This document shows positions 42,500-51,406 of a DNA stretch of 64,000 nt, piece by piece. Origin of the DNA: Natrialba asiatica DSM 12278 (GTDB lineage: Archaea; Halobacteriota; Halobacteria; Halobacteriales; Natrialbaceae); the NCBI RefSeq assembly GCF_000337555.1, contig NZ_AOIO01000034.1:98913-162912 (forward strand), written 5' to 3'. The notes under the pieces were generated by a model that saw only the letters and a list, made by a program, of their open reading frames with translations, made no database searches and was not told where the DNA came from. Each line of letters opens with the position of its first letter. The first letter of the stretch is position 1. The position numbers and the translations under genes are program-made.

Positions 42500-43695
42500 T
42501 AGAACTCCCCGCGGATGATCGCCGCGACGCGCTCGCGGTCGAACAGCCGCTCGTCCTCGGGAATATCCGGGTACGGTGTCCCAGGCTCGTAGCCGGGCCA
42601 GGTACCGAACTCGTCGGGATAGAGCTGCTTGGCCGTCATCTCGAGTTGGAAGAGGTTCATGAGCGGCCCCTGGTATCGCATGCCGCCGGCGACGACGCGG
42701 TCGTTTTGAACTGCCGTCAGCTTGCTTCCGACGGGATGGCTCTCGAGTTCGTCGCGGATGTCGTCGATGCTGTACTGGGAGGTGATTCCCCAGAGGTGCA
42801 AGATAACGTCGGGATCGACATCGAGCATCGTCTCGTAGTCGACGGTGCCCCAGTCGCCCGACCAGGAGCGGTCGGCGAGCGCGTCGGCGGCGGCGAGTGG
42901 ACGCGTATCCGCCTGCCAGTAGCCGGGCGCGTTGAGGTGGTACGTGAAGAACTGGCCGTCGCCGAGCGTGACGCGGGCGGCGGTCGGGCGCTCGTCTTCG
43001 GGCGGTAAATTCGACGCGATCCGCCCGTGCAGGTCGTCGTACACCGCTTCGAGTGCCGCGTAGCGCTCGCGCTCCTGAAACACGTCCGTAACGCGGTCGA
43101 ACAGTTCCCAGAGCGTGTAGAACTCGTACTGGTCGGCGTAGGCGTCCGCGGGGTCGCTGTGGACGCCGCTGTGGAAGTTGCCGACCCACGGCCCGACGGT
43201 CGAGGCGATGTCGTCGATGTCGTCCTCGGTCCAGTCGTCGTGTTTCAGGACGTAGGACGGGTCCAGAAAGTGAACGTCGCTGTCGAGTTCGTAGAGTTGC
43301 TCCTTGCGGAGGCCGCCCTCGAGCGGGTTCGGGAGGCCGTCCCAGTCGAAGGAGACGCCGGGGAGACGGTCGTAGAACTTGTTCATCGTCGTCCCCGACA
43401 TCTCGGTGGAAAACAGCGTGGTGACGGCATCGCCGTGGCCGAGCGCGACGGCCATGTCGGCGTACTGCGGAAAGGCGACGAAAACGCGTTCGGGGACGGC
43501 ATCGAACGAAACGTCGCCCATCGGCTGCAGCGTTGCGGTGTGGCCGTCGCCGTTCGAGTGGCCGTTCCCGGTCGGATCGTCTCTTCCGGAAATGCAACCG
43601 GCGAGCATCGCACTGCCGAGCGCCGTACTCGCGGCGACGAACCGGCGGCGGCTCCGGTCGATCCCTCCCTGTCCGATAGCGCTTCGAGCGTCCAT
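42499..43695 (-). CDS. Iron/siderophore-type ABC substrate-binding lipoprotein
   Basis: A 398-residue class III (FhuD/BtuF-like) binding protein. A Tat signal (DRSRRRFVAASTALGSAMLA) ends at lipobox Cys34. The mature protein has VSFDAVPERVFVAFPQYADM, a helical backbone and LDVDPDVILHLWGITSQYSI, typical of the family. No permease or ATPase is adjacent, so it serves a transporter encoded elsewhere. Iron as ligand is inferred mainly from the DtxR-type palindrome at its promoter; a siderophore or cobalamin is the alternative. Confidence 0.87.
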   Translation of the reverse strand: MDARSAIGQGGIDRSRRRFVAASTALGSAMLAGCISGRDDPTGNGHSNGDGHTATLQPMGDVSFDAVPERVFVAFPQYADMAVALGHGDAVTTLFSTEMSGTTMNKFYDRLPGVSFDWDGLPNPLEGGLRKEQLYELDSDVHFLDPSYVLKHDDWTEDDIDDIASTVGPWVGNFHSGVHSDPADAYADQYEFYTLWELFDRVTDVFQERERYAALEAVYDDLHGRIASNLPPEDERPTAARVTLGDGQFFTYHLNAPGYWQADTRPLAAADALADRSWSGDWGTVDYETMLDVDPDVILHLWGITSQYSIDDIRDELESHPVGSKLTAVQNDRVVAGGMRYQGPLMNLFQLEMTAKQLYPDEFGTWPGYEPGTPYPDIPEDERLFDRERVAAIIRGEF

Positions 43696-43700
43696 ACGTT

Positions 43701-43714
43701 TTAGGCTCGCCTAA
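43701..43714. promoter_or_regulatory. Iron-box palindrome (DtxR/Idr/SirR type)
   Basis: TTAGGCTCGCCTAA is a 6+2+6 perfect dyad of the DtxR-like class (core TTAGG...CCTAA). It lies between a TATA-like word (ttttagat on the minus strand, about 43718-43726) and the ATG at 43695, so a bound repressor would block transcription. A half copy, tttaggcc, occurs at 43734-43741. Confidence 0.7.
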
Positions 43715-43770
43715 TCATCTAAAAGGGATTCGATTTAGGCCAGCCGAAACCGTTCGGTTGACGACAGCGT

Positions 43771-44532
43771 TCAGTCCGCGAAGGAGTACACGACGGTCGC
43801 GTTCGCCGTCACGGTCACGGGATCGGCGTCGATCTCGGTCGGCGGCGCACTCCCGTCGTCCGCCGACGTTGCGAACTCGACGTCGTGTCGCACCGAGTTC
43901 ACCCGAACGTCGTTCGTCGTCACCGCCGTCGTTCCGGTAAGTTCGACCTCCCGATTCGATGCGATGTGGGCCGCCTCCTCGTCTGCGGTCGCCAGCGCAT
44001 CGTCGATCGCATCCTTGCGAAGCGCCGCCCGCGTCTCCTCCTGTAGCGTGAAGTTCACCCGGCCGATGTCGTCGGCCCCGGCGGAGACGGCGGCGTCGAT
44101 GACCTCGCCGACCCGGTCGACGTCGTCGATCGTCACCTGGTACGAGTGCGTTCCGGCGAACTCGTCGACGCCCTCCTCCCGTCTCGCCGCCGCCGACGGT
44201 CGGATTCGATACCGGCCCTCTTCGACGTTTTCGTCCGGGATTCCGAGCTCGTCGATGGCGTCACGGAGCCGTTCGGACTGCGTGGCCAACTCGTCGCTGA
44301 CCGCCTCGGCGGACTCGTCGGTCGCCTCGACGCCGAGACTCACCGTCGCCGTATCCGGCTCGGCTTCGACCTCGCCCTCGGCGCTGACGGTAATCTCGTT
44401 GTCCGTCGCGCTCGACTCCGTTTCGTCGCCCGACTGGGCCGGATCGCCGGTCGAGAGCGCACTGCCAACACAGCCTGCCATCGCCGCTGCAACACCGACG
44501 CTCGATACCGCGAGGAACTGTCGTCGATCCAT
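43771..44532 (-). CDS. SIMPL (DUF541) domain Tat lipoprotein
   Basis: A 253-residue exported protein. The Tat signal (DRRQFLAVSSVGVAAAMAGC) ends in a lipobox. The SIMPL domain follows an acidic linker: ITVSAEGEVEAEPDTATVSL, SQVTIDDV-like strands and GADDIGRVNFTLQEETRAAL, ending VTVTANATVVYSFAD. Its function in archaea is unknown; bacterial members are linked to oxidative stress and outer-membrane processes. The ATG at 44532 follows a TATA box (cattatttgg on the minus strand, 44553-44562) at 26 bases. Confidence 0.87.
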   Translation of the reverse strand: MDRRQFLAVSSVGVAAAMAGCVGSALSTGDPAQSGDETESSATDNEITVSAEGEVEAEPDTATVSLGVEATDESAEAVSDELATQSERLRDAIDELGIPDENVEEGRYRIRPSAAARREEGVDEFAGTHSYQVTIDDVDRVGEVIDAAVSAGADDIGRVNFTLQEETRAALRKDAIDDALATADEEAAHIASNREVELTGTTAVTTNDVRVNSVRHDVEFATSADDGSAPPTEIDADPVTVTANATVVYSFAD

Positions 44533-44573
44533 ACGCTCTCGACACGTGCACACCAAATAATGATTCGCCAGGG

Positions 44574-45410
44574 TCAAACCGCTCTTTCACCCTTCCGGGG
44601 CGTCGAGTTCAAGAACTCGAACGCGTAGTCCGGCCGGTTCGTGACGAACACGTCGGGTTCGGTGGTCAGCGCGTCGCGGACGCTGCCCTTGGTGTCGACG
44701 AGTTTCCAGACGCCGGCGGTGAGTCCCGCCTCGCGCGCCGTCTCGAGGAATCTCGGGATGGCGCGTGGAACGTAGTGACTGAAGACGCTCCCGGCGCCGC
44801 AGTCGGTCGCCTCATCCGCCAGCCCCGATGTCGGCACCGAGCCGACCAGACCGGTTGGAACGTCGGATACCTGCGCCTGCTCGAGGGGCGCAGTCTCGAA
44901 TGAGAGTACCGAGACCCGGTCGAGAACGTCGTAGTCGCGCGCCATCTCGAGGATGGCATCGGTGTAGCCCGCCTCTTTCAGCTCGAGGTAGATCGACACG
45001 TCGGTGTCGGCGAGGAGTTCGAGCGCGCGAGCGAGCGTAATGAGCGGTTCGCCGTCGATACGAGCGCCGCTGATCTCCGCCCAGGTGGTGTTTCGAATCC
45101 ACCCGTGGCCCGTCGAATCCCAGTCCAGAACGGGGTCGTGAAACAACATCAGCGTTCCATCGCGAGTTCGTCGTACGTCGAGTTCGACGCCGTCGACACC
45201 GAGCTCGATGGCGCGTCGAATCGCGGCTGCCGTGTTCGGCGGTTCCAGTCCGGATGCGCCGCGGTGGCCGACGATACGCGGGCGCGTCGATGGCACTGAC
45301 CCGCTCGTAATAAGCGGCGACAGCCCCCAGACGGCAAGTGCGGAGACTCCCGTCCCCACCCCCGCCAGGAGTCGGCGTCGGGAGGGACGACAACGTGACC
45401 AATCAGGCAT
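44574..45410 (-). CDS. Glycerophosphodiester phosphodiesterase, Tat-exported
   Basis: GDPD enzymes hydrolyse glycerophosphodiesters to glycerol-3-phosphate and an alcohol. The 278-residue protein has a Tat signal (SRRRLLAGVGTGVSALAVWG), then the catalytic blocks GHRGASGLEPPNTAAAIRRA, GVELDVRRTRDGTLMLFHDP and SIYLELKEAGY, with His, Glu, Asp and His at the expected places. It would act outside the cell, perhaps scavenging phospholipid headgroups. Upstream of the SIMPL gene by 41 bases, which has its own promoter. Confidence 0.88.
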   Translation of the reverse strand: MPDWSRCRPSRRRLLAGVGTGVSALAVWGLSPLITSGSVPSTRPRIVGHRGASGLEPPNTAAAIRRAIELGVDGVELDVRRTRDGTLMLFHDPVLDWDSTGHGWIRNTTWAEISGARIDGEPLITLARALELLADTDVSIYLELKEAGYTDAILEMARDYDVLDRVSVLSFETAPLEQAQVSDVPTGLVGSVPTSGLADEATDCGAGSVFSHYVPRAIPRFLETAREAGLTAGVWKLVDTKGSVRDALTTEPDVFVTNRPDYAFEFLNSTPRKGERAV

Positions 45411-45488
45411 ACCTGACACGTTCTTCTCAAAGATAGTAACGTTTTCTTAGTTGAGACGTTCTCGCGAGTTCTCCGCTGTCGTTCCAAA

Positions 45489-45893
45489 ATGACTATACTG
45501 TCAACCGACCAATTCGACCACGTGTCCCGCCTCGAACCCCTCCTAGAGCGGGCGGCTGACCGGCCCGTCACGACCGTCTTCGTCCTCCTCATTACCGGGC
45601 CGCTCATCGTCGCCGGCCTCTCCTTTCGCCAACCGATCGCGCTTCCGGACGCCCTGCTCACCGAACTCGAATGGGTGTTCTGGCTGCTCGTCTACATGCC
45701 GGTCAGCGCGATCAGGAGGCTGTTGTTCGACCCGCTCGGCCTCGAACGACTGTTTGGGGTTCCCGTTCTCGGACAGGGGCTCATCGTTCTCACGCTGGGT
45801 GGGCTCTACTACCTCGTGAGCTACTTCCTGGTCTACGCCGGTAGCGCCCTGCTCGGAACGGCCGAGACCGACGCCGGTGGAGACGGCCGGTAG
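45489..45893 (+). CDS. Small membrane protein, unknown family (134 aa)
   Basis: A 134-residue protein with three hydrophobic segments, VTTVFVLLITGPLIVAGLSF, LEWVFWLLVYMPVSAIRRLL and GLIVLTLGGLYYLVSYFLVY. A T-rich word (acgttttcttag, about 45441-45452) upstream could be its promoter. It is divergent from the GDPD gene. I do not recognise the family. Confidence 0.65.
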   Translation: MTILSTDQFDHVSRLEPLLERAADRPVTTVFVLLITGPLIVAGLSFRQPIALPDALLTELEWVFWLLVYMPVSAIRRLLFDPLGLERLFGVPVLGQGLIVLTLGGLYYLVSYFLVYAGSALLGTAETDAGGDGR

Positions 45894-45911
45894 TCCTGTC
45901 CTATTCTGTCG

Positions 45912-47549
45912 TTAGTCGTGGCGGAAACTACGGCTGCCCGTAAACGCCATGGCCATCCCGTGCTCGTCTGCGGCTTCGATCACGTCGTCGTCGTTGACGG
46001 AGCCGCCGGGCTGGATAACGGCCTCGATACCCGCCTCGGCGGCCTCCCGGATACCGTCCGGGAACGGGAAGAACGCGTCCGACGCCATCACGGCTCCCTC
46101 GGCGTCCTTGCCCTCGGCGTGTTCGTCCGCCTTCATCGCGGCGAGTCGAACCGCGTCGACGCGGGAAACCTGTCCCATCCCGACGCCGACGGTCTCGGTC
46201 CCGTCCGCGAAGAGGATACCGTTGGATTTGACGTGTTTGAGCGTCTGCCAGGCGAAGACCATCGACTCGAGTTCAGCGTCGGTCGGCTCACGGTCAGTAA
46301 CGATTTCGAGATCGTCGGCGGAGATTTCCTGTAGATCGCGTTCCTGGACGAGTCGGCCGCCGACGAGGGGTTTTTCGGTGAACCGCTCCGTCCGCTCGCC
46401 GAGGTCGTCAACGTCGAGCACCCGCAAGTTGTCCTTCTCGAAGAGGATTTCGAGCGCGTCGTCGGTGTAACCGGGCGCGACGACGACCTCCTTGAACGAG
46501 TCGATAATCTGCTCGGCGGTGTCGGCGTCGCACTCGCGGTTCAGGGCGACGATGCCGCCGAAGGCGCTCATGGGATCCGTCGAGAGCGCCCTCTCGTACG
46601 CGTCAGCGACGGAGTCAGCGGTTGCACAGCCGGCCGGGTTCGTGTGCTTGATGACCGCAGCCGCGGGCTCGTCGAACTCCTTGATGAGGTTGAGCGCGCC
46701 GTCAGCGTCGTTGTAATTGTTGTACGAGAGCCCCTTCGCACCCTCGTTTAGCTGTTCGGCGTGGACGACGCTCGCCTCGTCGCAGGTGGCGTCCGCGTAC
46801 ACGGCGGCGTCCTGGTGTGGATTCTCCCCGTACCGGAGCGTATCGACTCGGTCGTTCGAGACGAGTCGGCGTGCGGGGAGGCCGCTGTGATCATCGGCAT
46901 CGGTACTCGCCACGTCGGCGGCAACGGATGCCGTCCCCGCTTCGCGGTCGACGGTCACGACGCCCTCGGCGACCCACTTCACCGCACGCGGGTAGGCGCG
47001 GAACTCGCCCTCGTAGAGGACGCGCTCTTTCAGGCTCTCGGCGTCGTCGCCCTCGTAGATCGGAACCGGCTCCTGCGTGACGATCGGTCCGCCGTCAACC
47101 TCGCTCTCGACCACGTCGCCCTCGTCGTCGGTCGCGTCGGTGACGACGTGGACCGTACAGCCCGCGACCGAGACGCCGGCCTCGAGCGCGTCTCCCCAGG
47201 CGTCCGTGCCGGGGAACGACGGCAGCAGCGAGGGATGGACGTTCAGCGTCATCGGTGCCTCATCGAGGAACGCGTCCGAAAGGATGCGCATGTAGCCGTC
47301 CAGACAGACCAGCTCGAACTCGTAGTCCGCGAGCGCTTCGAGCACTGCCTCCTCGTGCTCCCGGCGGGTCATATCGTCCGCGAGCGGGACGACTTCGGTC
47401 GGAATCCCGCGCTCGGCGGCGGCTTCGAGCACCGGCGCGTCCTCGCCGGTCGTAAGTACGACCCCGAGTTCAGCGCCGCCCGGTCGTCGGTCGGCGATGT
47501 TCAACAGGTTACGCCCTCGGTTGCCGGCCATCCCGGCGATTCGCGTCAT
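45912..47549 (-). CDS. purH: PurN-like/AICAR transformylase fusion (PurH without IMP cyclohydrolase)
   Basis: Two-domain purine enzyme of 545 residues. Residues 1-190 form a formyltransferase domain like PurN, with Asn103 and His105 in NVHPSLLPSFPG and Asp152 in EVDGGPIVTQEPVPIYE. Residues about 215-545 form the AICAR transformylase of PurH (VDTLRYGENPHQDAAVYADA, IKHTNPAGCATADSVADAYE, SAFGGIVALNRECDADTAEQ). The IMP cyclohydrolase domain of bacterial PurH is absent; PurO would be expected elsewhere. The N-terminal domain may add formyl groups to GAR. Divergent from purB. Confidence 0.9.
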   Translation of the reverse strand: MTRIAGMAGNRGRNLLNIADRRPGGAELGVVLTTGEDAPVLEAAAERGIPTEVVPLADDMTRREHEEAVLEALADYEFELVCLDGYMRILSDAFLDEAPMTLNVHPSLLPSFPGTDAWGDALEAGVSVAGCTVHVVTDATDDEGDVVESEVDGGPIVTQEPVPIYEGDDAESLKERVLYEGEFRAYPRAVKWVAEGVVTVDREAGTASVAADVASTDADDHSGLPARRLVSNDRVDTLRYGENPHQDAAVYADATCDEASVVHAEQLNEGAKGLSYNNYNDADGALNLIKEFDEPAAAVIKHTNPAGCATADSVADAYERALSTDPMSAFGGIVALNRECDADTAEQIIDSFKEVVVAPGYTDDALEILFEKDNLRVLDVDDLGERTERFTEKPLVGGRLVQERDLQEISADDLEIVTDREPTDAELESMVFAWQTLKHVKSNGILFADGTETVGVGMGQVSRVDAVRLAAMKADEHAEGKDAEGAVMASDAFFPFPDGIREAAEAGIEAVIQPGGSVNDDDVIEAADEHGMAMAFTGSRSFRHD

Positions 47550-47599
47550 AGGTGTAGGCCCGCCCGCGAGAGCCAAAGTGGTTGCGGTCTCTCCACGCA

Positions 47600-47640
47600 G
47601 AATATCCACATATATGTATACATTCTACAGTATATTCACC
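47600..47640. promoter_or_regulatory. AT-rich divergent purNH/purB control region
   Basis: The 176-base gap between the two purine genes contains a marked AT-rich block with a perfect dyad ATGTATACAT (47614-47623) and flanking TATA-like words (tatat at 47611, tatattc at 47631). It could bind a purine-responsive regulator that controls both genes. Exact start sites cannot be assigned. Confidence 0.45.
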
Positions 47641-47725
47641 AGTATCCGGAGAGGTATGCACACCCGTGGGCGAACCCGACGACCGTTTCGATACGCTTTT
47701 GGACAGGGATAGAAACTCTCGCACG

Positions 47726-49138
47726 ATGAGCGACACCGACGCACTGTATGCGGTCTCGCCGCTCGACGGGCGCTACGGCAACCGAACGGAGCGGCTCTCG
47801 CCGTACGCCAGCGAGGCCGCCCTCATGCGCGCCCGCGTCCGCGTCGAAGTCGAGTATCTGGTTACGCTCGCCGAACTCGAGGCGACGCCGCTCGAACTCG
47901 ACCTCGACGAGCGCGAGGAGCTTCGGGGACTGTACAAACACTTCGCCGAGGAGGATGCCCGCCTGATCAAGAAACTCGAGACCGAGGGCCACGACGAGTT
48001 CGAGGCGACGAATCACGACGTCAAGGCCGTCGAGTACTTCATCCGCTACCGTCTGGGCGACGACAGCGACGCGTCGGCGTGGATCCACTTCGGGCTGACC
48101 AGCGAGGACGTGAACAACCTCGCCCACCGGCTGCTCGTCCGCGGGGCCGTCGACGAAGTCCTGCTACCGGCGCTGTACGACGTGCAGGACACGCTCGCCG
48201 ACATGGCTCGCGAGCACCGGGACGTGCCGATGCTCGCCCGCACTCACGGCCAGCCCGCGACCCCGACGACCTTCGGCAAGGAACTGGCCGTCTACGCGGC
48301 CCGTCTCGGTCGCGCGACGGGGCAGATCCGCGAGACGACTGACGGATTGTGCGGGAAACTCGCCGGTGCGTCGGGGACCTACGCGGCCCACGTCGCCGCC
48401 TACCCCGACGTCGACTGGCGGGCCGTCGCCGCCGAGTTCATCGAGCGACTCGGCCTCGACGTTGCCCGACTGACGACGCAGGTCAATCCCTGCGACGACC
48501 TCGCGGCGCTATTCGACGCGATCAAGCGTGCGAACACCGTGCTCCTCGATCTCGATCTGGACGTGTGGCTGTACGTCTCCGACCGCTATCTCGGCCAGGA
48601 GACCGTCGACGGCGAAACCGGCTCTTCGACGATGCCCCACAAGGTCAATCCGATCGACTTCGAGAACAGCGAGGGGAACCTCTCGAAGGCGAATTCCGAC
48701 CTCTCGTTCCTCGGCGACTACATCACGACCTCGCGGCTCCAGCGAGACCTCTCGGACTCGACCGTCAAGCGAAACATCGGGGCTGCGTTTGCCCACTGCC
48801 TGATCGGTTACTCGAAAACGGCCGCCGGCCTCTCGAAAATCGTCCCGAACGAACAGGTCATGCGCGAGGAGCTCGAATCGACGCCCGAAATCATCGGTGA
48901 AGCCGTTCAGACGATCCTCCGCCGCGAGGGCCAAGCGGATGCCTACGAGCAGGTCAAAGCCCTGACCCGCGGAAAAACCGTCACGCTCGAGGACTTCCAG
49001 GAACTGTTCGACGACCTCGACGTCGACGCGGACGTGCGCGCTGAACTCGGGGCGCTAACGCCGACCGGATACACCGGTATCGCGAGCGACCTGGTCGACG
49101 ACATCGACGCCGACGCGGAGTCGCCGTCGCCAAACTAA
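47726..49138 (+). CDS. purB: Adenylosuccinate lyase
   Basis: Catalyses two fumarate eliminations in purine synthesis: SAICAR to AICAR, and adenylosuccinate to AMP. The 470-residue protein belongs to the fumarase/aspartase superfamily: YAVSPLDGRYGNRTERLSPY at the start, HFGLTSEDVNNLAHRLLV, ARTHGQPATPTTFGKELAVY and the signature GSSTMPHKVNPIDFENSEGN. Its product AICAR is the substrate of the divergent transformylase. The ATG at 47726 gives the conserved N-terminus; upstream codons in frame are unrelated. Confidence 0.94.
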   Translation: MSDTDALYAVSPLDGRYGNRTERLSPYASEAALMRARVRVEVEYLVTLAELEATPLELDLDEREELRGLYKHFAEEDARLIKKLETEGHDEFEATNHDVKAVEYFIRYRLGDDSDASAWIHFGLTSEDVNNLAHRLLVRGAVDEVLLPALYDVQDTLADMAREHRDVPMLARTHGQPATPTTFGKELAVYAARLGRATGQIRETTDGLCGKLAGASGTYAAHVAAYPDVDWRAVAAEFIERLGLDVARLTTQVNPCDDLAALFDAIKRANTVLLDLDLDVWLYVSDRYLGQETVDGETGSSTMPHKVNPIDFENSEGNLSKANSDLSFLGDYITTSRLQRDLSDSTVKRNIGAAFAHCLIGYSKTAAGLSKIVPNEQVMREELESTPEIIGEAVQTILRREGQADAYEQVKALTRGKTVTLEDFQELFDDLDVDADVRAELGALTPTGYTGIASDLVDDIDADAESPSPN

Positions 49139-49317
49139 CCGTTTCGGTGTACCGTTTACGGGTTTCCTGCCGACTGAAAATCAACGGGAGAACGACCAGC
49201 GAGGACGGCGTCGCAGGTGGCGTCCGAGTTCCGTTTCACGACCGTTCACCGCCTACCATCGGTAATGAACGGTTCGAACGAAAGATCGTCTTTTTAGGAC
49301 GGTCCGAGTGAGCCAAC

Positions 49318-50469
49318 GTGAATACGATGAGTGCCACCCGGATCGTCGGTCTCGCCCTCCTGGCGGTCGTCGGACTCGCGATCGCACCGGTCGCAGGGAG
49401 TGCCCTCACAACGCCGGTCGCCCACCAGTCGGCTGCCGGCGCGAACGGACCGAGTGGGGGGCTACAGCCACAAACGCAAGCACAGACGAACACGGCCACA
49501 AACGCGAACACGGACGCTGCGAATACGACCACAAACACGACCGTCGCAACCTTCCTCCAGGCCACGAGCGCAGACGCCCAATCGAGCGTCGATTCCGGCC
49601 TCTTCGACGCCACGTACCACGCCACAGACACCGAGCGTCGCGCCGCACTCGTCACCGACCGCGCCGACGAGTTCGAACAGCGCCTCGCCGAACTCGAGGC
49701 CGAACGAGAGGAACTCCGTGAACGGGAGGACTCGCTCTCATCGGCCGCATACGAGGCCCGCCTGACGAGACTCACAGTCACCATCGCGTCGCTGAACCGC
49801 TCGATCGAACGGACGAAGTCGCGGGGCGTCGCCGCCGGTCTCGACGAGGAGCGCTTCGAAACGCTCCAGCAAACCGCGAGCGATCTCGCCGGGCCAGACA
49901 TCGCGGCGACGGCACAGAAGGTAGTCGGCGTCGACCGGCATCCGGGCGGCGGCATCGGCGTCACCAACGGCCCGCCCGCAGACCGCGGCCCGCCGAACTC
50001 GTCGACTTCGGCAGGAGCGGCGGAGTCGCCCGGACGGCAGCCTCCGGCGGCTGTCCCGGGTAGCAGTCCAGAGAGCGACGGACGTGGAGATAGTCAGGAT
50101 CGCAGCCAGGGTCACGGGCGAAATCAGAGCCAAACTCACGGGCAAAATCCGACTCCGACTCCGACTTCGACTCCGACACCCGCACAGAACGCAGACCCCG
50201 ACAACAGAACCGGACAGGGGAGCCAGTCTAATCGGGGCTCGGCCCACGAACAGAACTCGCGAAATTCGGGTGAAAACTCCGACCGATCGGGCAATGGCTC
50301 GCCGGCACGGACCGGCCCACCGACCGACGCCGCGGAACCATCGACACCGGAGACAGACGCAGACTCATCTGACGGCTCGGTCACCGACGGCACGAGTTCA
50401 TCGAACGCTGATACCGACGCCGATAGCGGGACGGACACAACAACCACCGAGACGCCGACGGACGACTGA
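49318..50469 (+). CDS. Secreted coiled-coil protein with Asn/Thr/Ser/Gln-rich tail
   Basis: A 383-residue exported protein. A Sec signal (VGLALLAVVGLAIAPVAGSA) is followed by an Asn/Thr linker, then a coiled coil (about 110-185: FEQRLAELEAEREELREREDSL and similar) and about 150 residues of Gly/Pro/Ser/Gln/Asn low complexity encoded by short repeats. It resembles a haloarchaeal family I associate with DUF7096. A TATA word (tttttagg, 49291-49298) supports the GTG at 49318 or the ATG at 49327. An 8-bp inverted repeat (ACCGTTCA 49241-49248, TGAACGGT 49266-49273) precedes it. Confidence 0.65.
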   Translation: MNTMSATRIVGLALLAVVGLAIAPVAGSALTTPVAHQSAAGANGPSGGLQPQTQAQTNTATNANTDAANTTTNTTVATFLQATSADAQSSVDSGLFDATYHATDTERRAALVTDRADEFEQRLAELEAEREELREREDSLSSAAYEARLTRLTVTIASLNRSIERTKSRGVAAGLDEERFETLQQTASDLAGPDIAATAQKVVGVDRHPGGGIGVTNGPPADRGPPNSSTSAGAAESPGRQPPAAVPGSSPESDGRGDSQDRSQGHGRNQSQTHGQNPTPTPTSTPTPAQNADPDNRTGQGSQSNRGSAHEQNSRNSGENSDRSGNGSPARTGPPTDAAEPSTPETDADSSDGSVTDGTSSSNADTDADSGTDTTTTETPTDD

Positions 50470-50639
50470 TACTGCCGAATACTACGGCAGACGCCGCGAG
50501 CGAACTGCCATCGCTGTCGGCGATCGGCCTCGAGATGCGATCGAGCGTTGACGGACCGGCGTCTGACCGGACGACCGCGCGCGGTCGGGACTTTCCCGAG
50601 CAGACACGCTTTTCAGCGGCGACGCCATACGGCCCCACG

Positions 50640-51296
50640 ATGGATTCCGCCGCCTTGTTGGATCTGCTGGGAAACGAGAACCGAAGGCGGATTCTCCGCC
50701 TTCTCGCTCGCAAACCCTGTTACGTAACCGAAATCTCCGAATACCTCGGCGTGAGCCCCAAGGCGGTCATCGAACACCTCCGAAAACTCGAGTCGGCCGG
50801 ACTGGTCGAAAGCCGTGTCGACGACCAACGTCGCAAGTACTTTCACATCGCTCGCAACGTTCGCCTCGAAGTCACCGTCTCTCCCTACGGCTTCGCGAGC
50901 AAGAGCGCCTATCCGACCAACAACGGCTTCGACATCACCACCTGCCGACACCTCTCGCTCGACATCGCCTGTGATGAACTCGACGAACTCGGTGACCTCC
51001 TGCAGGCGCTCGAAGAACTCGAGCAGCTCGAAAACGAACTCTCGCTCGCCCAGCGATGGGTCCAGAGCCAACTCTACGACGTCCTCGATCAGATCTCCGA
51101 AACCGTCGGCGACGGCCCGGAAAGCCGCATCTACGCCGATCTGCTGGCGACCATCCGGTCGGAGCCGAAATCCGTCGGCGAACTGCGTTCCGAACTGGAT
51201 GTTCCCCGCGAGATCATCGCCGAACTGCTGGAGTCGATGGCCGACGACGGGCTGGTTCGCCGAACCGAACGCGGCTGGGAGCTAACGACCACCTGA
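50640..51296 (+). CDS. Two-domain winged-helix transcriptional regulator (ArsR-like)
   Basis: A 218-residue regulator. The N-terminal domain is an ArsR/DUF-type winged helix (LLDLLGNENRRRILRLLARK, YLGVSPKAVIEHLRKLESAG), followed by a beta hairpin (RRKYFHIARNVRLEVTVSPY). A coiled-coil/ligand-like linker (LLQALEELEQLENELSLAQR) leads to a second winged helix (LLATIRSEPKSVGELRSELD, DDGLVRRTERGWEL). It starts 170 bases after the secreted coiled-coil gene and may regulate it. The ligand is unknown. Confidence 0.85.
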   Translation: MDSAALLDLLGNENRRRILRLLARKPCYVTEISEYLGVSPKAVIEHLRKLESAGLVESRVDDQRRKYFHIARNVRLEVTVSPYGFASKSAYPTNNGFDITTCRHLSLDIACDELDELGDLLQALEELEQLENELSLAQRWVQSQLYDVLDQISETVGDGPESRIYADLLATIRSEPKSVGELRSELDVPREIIAELLESMADDGLVRRTERGWELTTT

Positions 51297-51406
51297 CGGC
51301 CGGTCCGAACGGACATCGTTTCTGCCTCGGAGAACCGAGTGCCACGGGCACGGGAACAGGCACGGAAAATGAGGGTATTGCGGCCTAACGGTCGGTTGAA
51401 CGGCCG

